A stretch of DNA of 64,000 nt from the NCBI RefSeq assembly GCF_003545695.1, contig NZ_QUZZ01000001.1, positions 372,001 to 436,000 on the forward strand. Direction: 5' to 3'. A program made the position numbers and the translations under genes. Shown here piece after piece: positions 54,261-61,022 of the stretch. The notes beneath the pieces were generated by a model. That model had not been told where the DNA came from. It did no database searches and saw only the letters and a list, made by a program, of their open reading frames with translations. The DNA is from Taibaiella helva. GTDB taxonomy: Bacteria > Bacteroidota > Bacteroidia > Chitinophagales > Chitinophagaceae. Numbering within the stretch: position 1 is the first letter of the stretch; every line of letters starts with the position of its first letter.

Positions 54261-56012
54261 ATGAACTATAATCTCAACACCGATCAGAAGAGCGGCACCC
54301 GCGCGGCGGTGAAAAAAATGCTGCAGTTCATGGCTGCAGAAAAGAAGGAGCTGTACCTGGCCTTCTTCGTCATGATGCTGAATGCAGGTATTACGATGCT
54401 GACGCCTTACCTGATCGGCTATACGATCGATCATTATATACAGGCGGGGCAATACCAGGGCGTGATCCGTTTTGCCGGGTTGCTGCTGGTGCTGTACATC
54501 ATATGGGCCGGTACCGAATACCTGCAGACCAAGCTGATGGGCGGGGTGGGGCAGCGTATGCTGTACAGCCTGCGCAACGCGGTGTTCAATAAGCTGCAGC
54601 AGTTGCCCGTAGCCTTTTTCAACCAGAACAAGAGCGGCGACCTTATTTCCCGCATCAACAGCGATACCGATAAGGTGAACCAGTTCTTTTCCCAATCGCT
54701 GATGCAGTTTGTCGACAGTATCTTTACCATGCTGGGTGCCGCTATATTCCTGGTCAGCATTAATGTAAAGCTGGGCGCTGCTTCGCTGGCGCCGGCAGTG
54801 CTGATCCTGCTGTTTGTGCAGCTCGTATCGGCCTGGGTAAAGAAGAAGAATGCGGCCAGCATGAAGAGCACCGGCGACCTGAGCGCGGAGATACAGGAGA
54901 GCCTGCAGAACTTTAAGACCATCATTACCTTCAACCGGCGGGATTATTTCCGCAACGGCTTCGATGAAGCCAATGAGAAAAACTACAAGTCGGCCATTAA
55001 AGCAGGGCTGGCCAATAACGTCTTTACGCCTGTCTTTACCCTGTTCTCCAACGTGGCGCAGCTGGTCGTGCTGGTATATGGTATTTACCTCATTACACAA
55101 GGGGAGTTTACGATCGGTCTGCTGATCAGCTTTATTGCCTATGTGCAGAACTTCTACCTGCCTTTGCGGCAGCTTGCGGCGCTATGGGCGGGCTTCCAGG
55201 CGGCTATGGCTGCCTGGGACCGCATCGCGGTGATCCTGCAGCTGGAAGTGCCGCCCGCGATCACAGGGCAGGTGTCTGCAGCAGCAGAAGGGACGCCCCT
55301 GCTGGAGTTCCGCAAGGTATCCTTTCAATATCCCGATGGCAAGCAGGTACTGCATGATATTAACTTCAGGATGGAGGCGGGTAAAACCTATGCGCTTGTA
55401 GGCCCTACCGGCGGCGGCAAGACCACTACAGCTTCGCTGATCGCCAGGCTGTATGATCCTGTGGAAGGCATGGTGCTGCTTAACGGGCAGGATATAAGAA
55501 CGTATCCCGAACAGGAACGTACCGAAGCGATCGGCTTTATCCTGCAGGAGCCCTTTCTCTTCAGCGGTACGATCAGGGACAATATCATTTATGGCAATGC
55601 GAAATACAAAGACAGCAGCAAAGAGCAGCTGACGGCTGTATTGCAGGAGGCCGGACTGGAGCAATTGCTGGCCCGCTTCGACCAGGGCCTGGATACACCA
55701 GTAAATGCCGGCGGAGATGGGATCAGCCTGGGACAGAAACAGCTGATTGCCTTTGTCCGCGCGGTATTGCGGCAACCCGCCCTGCTGATCCTGGATGAAG
55801 CGACTGCCAACATCGATACGGTAACGGAGCAGCAGCTGCAGCAGATATTGGAACGGCTGCCGGCGGAAACCACCCGGGTGATCATTGCCCACCGGCTGAA
55901 TACCATCGAGAATGCGGATGAGATCTTTTTCGTCAATGCCGGCTCGCTGCAGATGGCCGGTTCGCTGGATAATGCCTTGCACCTGCTGCTGGAAGGCAAA
56001 AGGGAAAGCTGA
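54261..56012 (+). CDS. ABC exporter half-transporter with catalytic Walker site
   Basis: The 583-residue protein has six transmembrane helices (about 35-330) and a nucleotide-binding domain with Walker A GPTGGGKT (about 381), Walker B LLILDEATANID with catalytic Glu, and switch His in IIAHRLN. Its signature is altered to ISLGQ (about 487). This is the exact complement of the preceding half. In the heterodimer, this Walker site plus the partner's LSGGQ forms the hydrolytic site, while the other site is degenerate. The two genes should form one operon. Confidence 0.9.
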   Translation: MNYNLNTDQKSGTRAAVKKMLQFMAAEKKELYLAFFVMMLNAGITMLTPYLIGYTIDHYIQAGQYQGVIRFAGLLLVLYIIWAGTEYLQTKLMGGVGQRMLYSLRNAVFNKLQQLPVAFFNQNKSGDLISRINSDTDKVNQFFSQSLMQFVDSIFTMLGAAIFLVSINVKLGAASLAPAVLILLFVQLVSAWVKKKNAASMKSTGDLSAEIQESLQNFKTIITFNRRDYFRNGFDEANEKNYKSAIKAGLANNVFTPVFTLFSNVAQLVVLVYGIYLITQGEFTIGLLISFIAYVQNFYLPLRQLAALWAGFQAAMAAWDRIAVILQLEVPPAITGQVSAAAEGTPLLEFRKVSFQYPDGKQVLHDINFRMEAGKTYALVGPTGGGKTTTASLIARLYDPVEGMVLLNGQDIRTYPEQERTEAIGFILQEPFLFSGTIRDNIIYGNAKYKDSSKEQLTAVLQEAGLEQLLARFDQGLDTPVNAGGDGISLGQKQLIAFVRAVLRQPALLILDEATANIDTVTEQQLQQILERLPAETTRVIIAHRLNTIENADEIFFVNAGSLQMAGSLDNALHLLLEGKRES

Positions 56013-56030
56013 CTTGCTTTTCAAAGACTG

Positions 56031-56063
56031 AATGAAGCGGCCCCGGATGAGGGCCGCTTCATT
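56031..56063. terminator. Bidirectional terminator between ABC exporter and corA
   Basis: A perfect 13-bp stem AATGAAGCGGCCC/GGGCCGCTTCATT with a 7-base loop sits between the convergent genes, followed by T-rich sequence on the plus strand (TTTCTTT). Confidence 0.85.
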
Positions 56064-56076
56064 TCTTTACAGAAAA

Positions 56077-57177
56077 TCAGAACCAGCCTTTCTTGCGGAA
56101 GAAGAGGAGCATCAATACTGAAACGGAGAGCATGGTGCCTACGGCGATGGCAAAGCCATGCTGGTGATGGGCATAAGGGATCTTGTCGAAGTTCATCCCG
56201 AAGATACCGCCGATCACTGTGGCAGGCGCCAGCAACGTGGTGACCACGGTCAGTATTTTCATCACCTCGTTCATGCGGGTATTGACCTGGTTCATGTACA
56301 GGTCCTGGACGTTGATCGCCATTTCTCTGTAGTTCTCGTTGTATTCGATGGCGAGAACGATATGATCGTATACGTCCTTAAAATATTTACGGTTCGCGGC
56401 ATTGATCAGTGGGTTTTCGGAATGCCAGAATGAAGTGATCAGCTCCCGTACCGGTGTAATGGCTCTTTTGACCACCATGATCTCGTGCCGGAGCAGGGTG
56501 ACTTTCAGCAGGATGGAGCTGTTGGGTTTGGTCACGACCTCATCTTCCAGCCGTTCGAGCCGCTCCGACAACTTTTCCAGCACGGTAAAGTAATCGTCCA
56601 CGATGGCATCCATGAGGCTATAAGCCAGGTAATCGGGTGAATCCTTTTTCCGGATAGGCGCCGCTTCATTCTTGAGCCGTTCTCTTATAGGATTGAACGG
56701 GTCCTGCTGCGGATCGGGCTGGAACGAGATCAGCAGGTTTTTCATGAGCACCATGCTGAGCTGCTCGGCCTGTACCATACCCGTGTCGTTATTGTAAGAA
56801 AGCATCGGCATCAGGCAGAACATGTGCGTTTCCATATCGTCGGCTTTTGCCCTTTGCCCTGTGCTCAGGATATCTTCGACCAGCAGGGGATGGATATCGA
56901 ACTGGCTGCACAACGCTTCCACTTCATGCTTACGCAGACCATCGACATTGATCCAGGTAACCGATTCGGGGCGCACATGTGTCGCGCATTCCTGCAGCGA
57001 CGACGTGGTCAGGTGCGTCATGCGCTGGTGGTTATAATTGTAGTTGGCGTATACCGTGGGCGTATCCGCCGGGGTAACGATCGCCCGCTTGGGATTGAAC
57101 GTGTTCAGCTTTTTCCTTTTTGTCAGGGAAGGAAGCAATTGCCTCAGGGTCTTTTTATAAGCTGTCCGGAAAGCCAC
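56077..57177 (-). CDS. corA: CorA-family magnesium/cobalt transporter
   Basis: The 366-residue protein has the long cytoplasmic domain of CorA (about 50-300). Two C-terminal transmembrane helices follow: the first ends in the signature GMN (327-329, GGIFGMNFDKI) and the second precedes a basic tail (FFRKKGWF). CorA forms a pentameric Mg2+ channel. The 366-residue reading starts at a GTG (MAFRTAYKK); an internal ATG at residue 53 would cut the N-terminal domain. It is separated from the upstream porin-like gene by a terminator hairpin. Confidence 0.92.
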   Translation of the reverse strand: MAFRTAYKKTLRQLLPSLTKRKKLNTFNPKRAIVTPADTPTVYANYNYNHQRMTHLTTSSLQECATHVRPESVTWINVDGLRKHEVEALCSQFDIHPLLVEDILSTGQRAKADDMETHMFCLMPMLSYNNDTGMVQAEQLSMVLMKNLLISFQPDPQQDPFNPIRERLKNEAAPIRKKDSPDYLAYSLMDAIVDDYFTVLEKLSERLERLEDEVVTKPNSSILLKVTLLRHEIMVVKRAITPVRELITSFWHSENPLINAANRKYFKDVYDHIVLAIEYNENYREMAINVQDLYMNQVNTRMNEVMKILTVVTTLLAPATVIGGIFGMNFDKIPYAHHQHGFAIAVGTMLSVSVLMLLFFRKKGWF

Positions 57178-57198
57178 GGCCGTATTATTTTAAATGAA

Positions 57199-57226
57199 AA
57201 AAGAGGACACGCCGGGTGTCCTCTTT
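57199..57226 (-). terminator. Terminator after the porin-like gene
   Basis: On the minus strand GAGGACAC and GTGTCCTC form a perfect 8-bp stem around CCGGC, flanked by AAAG/CTTT pairs and followed by TTTTTT. It is about 20 bases after the porin-like stop and upstream of corA. Confidence 0.85.
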
Positions 57227-57244
57227 CAAAAGTAAATAATTTAT

Positions 57245-57970
57245 TTATTGCCAGCGGGGGCCGCCGCCTTTTGCATTAAAGAAAAATCCGACTGAGATAC
57301 CGCCGCCGGAATTGCGGAAGCAATTATCGCTGTCGCCGCCGGGAGCTACATTCAGCAGGCCGATGCCGTAATAGGCCCGGAAATAGAGGCCGAAGGGCAG
57401 TTCGTAACCTACAGTTGCATTGGCGCTGAGGTCGAAGAACCGGATCTGATCTTTCTTCCTGTCGTTGCCCACATAGGCGCTATGATCGTAACGGGATGTG
57501 GTAGGGACGCCGTTCAGCACACGGTCAAAGTCCTGTTTGAACCAGCCTCCTACCGCGAAGTTGAAGGAGGGGCCGATGCCTACGAAAAAGTGCGGATCAT
57601 CGTATTCTTTGCCTGTCTTATACAGGGCATATACCGGAACCTGGATATAGGAGATACCGTAATTCCTGCGGTCGCGCTCGCCGGCCGGTGTGCCTGCATC
57701 TGTTTTATAATTTCTTTCAAAATAGCTTTCCGTGCCGTTGTTCAGCGAGAGGAAAGCGCCGGGTTGTATGGAAAAATATTCGTTGATCTGGAAATCGGCG
57801 GTACCACCGATCCGGAAACCAAGCTGGTAGTTGGTCTCACCGCTGATACCTTTCAGCTTTTGCGACATGGTGGTCAACGTTACGCCGGCTTCGGGACCCA
57901 CTTTGATACTCTGTGCGAATGCTGCCGTACCAATGCCCAGCAAAGTAACGATGCTTAAAATTTTTTTCAT
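57245..57970 (-). CDS. Outer-membrane beta-barrel (porin-family) protein
   Basis: The 241-residue protein has a signal peptide (MKKILSIVTLLGIGTAAFA-QS) and amphipathic strands with Gly/aromatic pairs typical of Bacteroidota outer-membrane beta-barrel proteins: KVGPEAGVTLTT, YQLGFRIGGTADFQIN, YIQVPVYALYK, FFVGIGPSFNF. It may anchor or pass small solutes; no substrate is evident. The start MKKILS was chosen over one six codons upstream as the natural signal-peptide start. It follows the sensor kinase genes on the same strand but has its own -7 box. Confidence 0.85.
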   Translation of the reverse strand: MKKILSIVTLLGIGTAAFAQSIKVGPEAGVTLTTMSQKLKGISGETNYQLGFRIGGTADFQINEYFSIQPGAFLSLNNGTESYFERNYKTDAGTPAGERDRRNYGISYIQVPVYALYKTGKEYDDPHFFVGIGPSFNFAVGGWFKQDFDRVLNGVPTTSRYDHSAYVGNDRKKDQIRFFDLSANATVGYELPFGLYFRAYYGIGLLNVAPGGDSDNCFRNSGGGISVGFFFNAKGGGPRWQ

Positions 57971-57989
57971 GTTGCGCTTTTTGATCAAA

Positions 57990-57997
57990 CAAAGATA
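57990..57997 (-). promoter_or_regulatory. -7 box of the porin-like gene
   Basis: On the minus strand the box is TATCTTTG, 19 bases before the ATG; no -33 TTTG at the right distance. Confidence 0.5.
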
Positions 57998-58052
57998 ATT
58001 TTCCTCACGAAACTTTAAAACTTTTACCTAAAAATATTAGGTCCAGCGGGCT

Positions 58053-61007
58053 TCAATAAGGGTCCAGGCTCATCTTTATAGAGGCCCGGGTGCCCAAGAC
58101 GGCATCGCCTTCCTTTATTTCGGCAACCTCGATCTCTATTTTGTGCTGCTGTATTTTTTTCAGGTGTTCCGTTCGCTTTCTCAGGTTAACGAGCCCGAAC
58201 GATTCATAGAGCCTGTTCTTGCTTTGCAGCGACTGCCTGATGCCGATCCCGTTGTCTTCAATAACGACATGCAGCAGGTTGTCTTTTTCGAATACATGGA
58301 TGCGTACCAGGCTGCTGGCCGACTGCCTGGGCAGCAGGCCATGCTTCACGGCATTCTCCACCAGCGGCTGGATCATGAGCGGAGGGATCATAATGTCGTC
58401 GGTCTCCACGTCTTCCCCCACTTCGATCTCGTAATTGACCAGCTCCTTAAAACGCAGCTTTTCCAGGTTCAGATAGTTCTCGACCAGGTTGAGCTCCTGC
58501 TGCAGCGAAATGAAGCCCCTGGAAATATTGTTCATATTCTGCCGTACCAGGTCGGAAAAGATAACCAGGTACTCATTTGCTGTTCGTTTTTCATCCTTAT
58601 TGATGAGACCCTGGATATTGTTGAGGCTATTGAAGATAAAATGCGGGTTCATCAGGGCGTTCAGCGCTTTGTATTCCGACTGCTGGTATTTCATATCGGC
58701 TTCATGTTCCTTTTGTTTTTGGCGCAGGTTGAGCCAGGTAAGCACCAGCACCACACACCATACCAGGGCTATCAGGGCGAGGATACATAGCGCAATGAAC
58801 CACCAGGTAGCCCAGTAGGGTTTCAATATGGTCAGATGGAGCGATATGGGCGCCGAGTAGCTGCTGGAAAGTGTACGGGAGCGGACCTTAATGGTATATT
58901 CGCCGAAGCCGGGTGTATTCAGGTTGATCTCATTGCCGGTAATGGCGGTCCACTCTTCGCGTCCGTCCTGTGTAATAGAATACTCGCAGCTCAGCTCCTT
59001 GCTGAGAAAAGATATATTGTCGAAAACGATATTGACGCTCCTGGATTCGTAATAGGGAATAGTGATATGCGGCCGTACAGGATAGCTGCGGTCGCGGGTC
59101 CGGAAAGCAGCGAATACGGGCGCCGGCGGCGGTGTTTCCCGCAGGAGAATGTCCGTTTTGAGCTTGCTGATATTGCCTTCTTTAAAGAAGTAGCAGTATC
59201 CCATATCGGCAATAACATATTCTGCCTGCTGGGGAAGGAAAGGATCTTCGATGATCTTTACGGAATAGCGCGGTGCGGCGCCTTTCTTCCCCGGATAGAG
59301 CGTGAGCAGGCGGTAATAATTGTTGGTCGAAACAATAAGGTGGTGCTCATCCAGGGGATACAGCTTTTCCCAGATGCAGTTTTGATTATCGACGACGGCG
59401 ATCCGGGGATTACGATCGTAGTCATTACAGATCAGCAGCCGGTTGTTGTCTGTTTTGCCTATAAGATAGCCGCCCCAGAAACCCATCTGTCGGAATACGA
59501 TGTTCTGATAACCGGGAGGGCGGTGCACAACGGTATCTTCCAGCTTCAGTATCCCGTCGATACGCGATACCCATACGGAATGGTCATAAGGATTTAATGT
59601 TCTGGCAGTGATCCGCTTGCCCCAGTCGTTTTTAGAGTCAAGCAGTATCGTCAGGGAAGCGTCTCCCCTGAAGAGGCGGGAGGCCGGGCTCCGGATAAGA
59701 CGGCTGATGCTTGTGAGGTACAGGTAGTCGTCTACCCTGAATATCTCTTTCGTGACCCCACTCAGCTTGTCGTTGTTCAGGATAGGAGGAAGGGCCGTTT
59801 GTGTCGCGGTTCCCCCGGGTGATACGCTTACCCTGAATTGATAGAGATCGTGAAATTTAAGATAGCTGAGGCTGTCCCAGATCAGGTAATGGATATTGAA
59901 GAACCGGCTCTTCTTGGGATCGATGTAGCGTTTGCCGGTATAGAGCAGCTGTATGGAATCTTCCCTGAGCCGGTAAAAATTATCGAATTCGGTAACAAAA
60001 GAGATGGCATTGCCATAGCACGCTGCGCGCTGGACTCGGCCCTGGTAGCGTTTTTCAAGGTATACCTTACCGAGCAGGTCCCCGCTGATATAATAGACGC
60101 CGTCGTTCTTGGTGGCGATCCAGTAGTTGCCCGAGAGATCGGGACTGATGCCTGTTACATACACGTTCTTAAGAATGACATGGTTGTCCATCATCAGGAA
60201 AGAATCGATGCCGATCAGACGGTGCCCCCTGTGCACAGGATGGATGCAGGTAATACTATGTTTCTTTCCGTCGGTGTAGACCCGGACCGGTTTTTCGTCA
60301 AGCGTGTAAATCCCGTTGGGATTTATCAGTACCAGATCCTCTCCCGTAAACAAGCTTTGGCTGTAGCCGGCACCTTGGTATTTTCGCCGGTTCAGCATCC
60401 GCATCGCGGTATCGACATCGATTACCTCATTGGTGTACCACAGACGATAGGTTCCGGGGTTCATCTTTCTCGCATGCATGATCCTGGCATTGGCCGGCAA
60501 TTGCTGGTTAATCTTCTCTGCATTGTATCGCCTGATCTGTTTGTTCTTGATATTGTAGATTACCCGCGCATCGCTGCTGACCGAAGTAAGGCTGCTGTCG
60601 TACTCGATCAGGAAGCGGGTATAGGTCGGCGGGCTTCCCGGTGGCGGTTTGAGCCAGGGGGTATTGACAACGGAGTGAAAAGATCCGTCTTTGTAATAGC
60701 AGAAATCACCCTTGAAGCTGAAGACCCAGATACGGTTGTCGGTATCTTCCATAAACCCGAATACTTCATTGTCGGTAAGGCCATCGCTGGTGGTAAAATT
60801 GGTAAAGCGGGTACCATTAAAACGGGAAGCACCTTTGTCCGTAGCAAACCAGATATATCCCTTGCTGTCGACAAACGAGCTGTAGGTCAGGTCGGAAGGA
60901 AGCCCGTCGCTTGTGTTAAAATGCAGCATGGCAATGGACTGCGCATGGGCAGTCGAGGGGCATTTTAAACAGGCCAGCAAAAGAATAAGAAAGTATCGGT
61001 ACATCAT
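58053..61007 (-). CDS. Propeller-type sensor histidine kinase (LytS/YehU family), copy 1
   Basis: The 984-residue protein has a signal peptide (ending AHA-QS) and a periplasmic region of two-component-regulator propeller repeats (DGLPSDLTYSSFVDSKGYIWFATDKG and others). A Y_Y_Y domain precedes a transmembrane helix (about 735-757). The kinase domain has NPHFIFNSLNNIQG with the phospho-His at 789, VENAVKHGL (N box) and IEDNGIGI (G box). Such kinases sense extracytoplasmic signals and usually phosphorylate a LytTR response regulator, which is not in this window. It follows a close paralog after 15 bases. Confidence 0.92.
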   Translation of the reverse strand: MMYRYFLILLLACLKCPSTAHAQSIAMLHFNTSDGLPSDLTYSSFVDSKGYIWFATDKGASRFNGTRFTNFTTSDGLTDNEVFGFMEDTDNRIWVFSFKGDFCYYKDGSFHSVVNTPWLKPPPGSPPTYTRFLIEYDSSLTSVSSDARVIYNIKNKQIRRYNAEKINQQLPANARIMHARKMNPGTYRLWYTNEVIDVDTAMRMLNRRKYQGAGYSQSLFTGEDLVLINPNGIYTLDEKPVRVYTDGKKHSITCIHPVHRGHRLIGIDSFLMMDNHVILKNVYVTGISPDLSGNYWIATKNDGVYYISGDLLGKVYLEKRYQGRVQRAACYGNAISFVTEFDNFYRLREDSIQLLYTGKRYIDPKKSRFFNIHYLIWDSLSYLKFHDLYQFRVSVSPGGTATQTALPPILNNDKLSGVTKEIFRVDDYLYLTSISRLIRSPASRLFRGDASLTILLDSKNDWGKRITARTLNPYDHSVWVSRIDGILKLEDTVVHRPPGYQNIVFRQMGFWGGYLIGKTDNNRLLICNDYDRNPRIAVVDNQNCIWEKLYPLDEHHLIVSTNNYYRLLTLYPGKKGAAPRYSVKIIEDPFLPQQAEYVIADMGYCYFFKEGNISKLKTDILLRETPPPAPVFAAFRTRDRSYPVRPHITIPYYESRSVNIVFDNISFLSKELSCEYSITQDGREEWTAITGNEINLNTPGFGEYTIKVRSRTLSSSYSAPISLHLTILKPYWATWWFIALCILALIALVWCVVLVLTWLNLRQKQKEHEADMKYQQSEYKALNALMNPHFIFNSLNNIQGLINKDEKRTANEYLVIFSDLVRQNMNNISRGFISLQQELNLVENYLNLEKLRFKELVNYEIEVGEDVETDDIMIPPLMIQPLVENAVKHGLLPRQSASSLVRIHVFEKDNLLHVVIEDNGIGIRQSLQSKNRLYESFGLVNLRKRTEHLKKIQQHKIEIEVAEIKEGDAVLGTRASIKMSLDPY

Positions 61008-61022
61008 CGGTAGTGGCTGGCT

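Noticed and set aside
57227-57234. Minus-strand TACTTTTG as a corA promoter.
   Set aside because: It lies immediately before, and would start transcription inside, the porin terminator hairpin; more likely a chance match.
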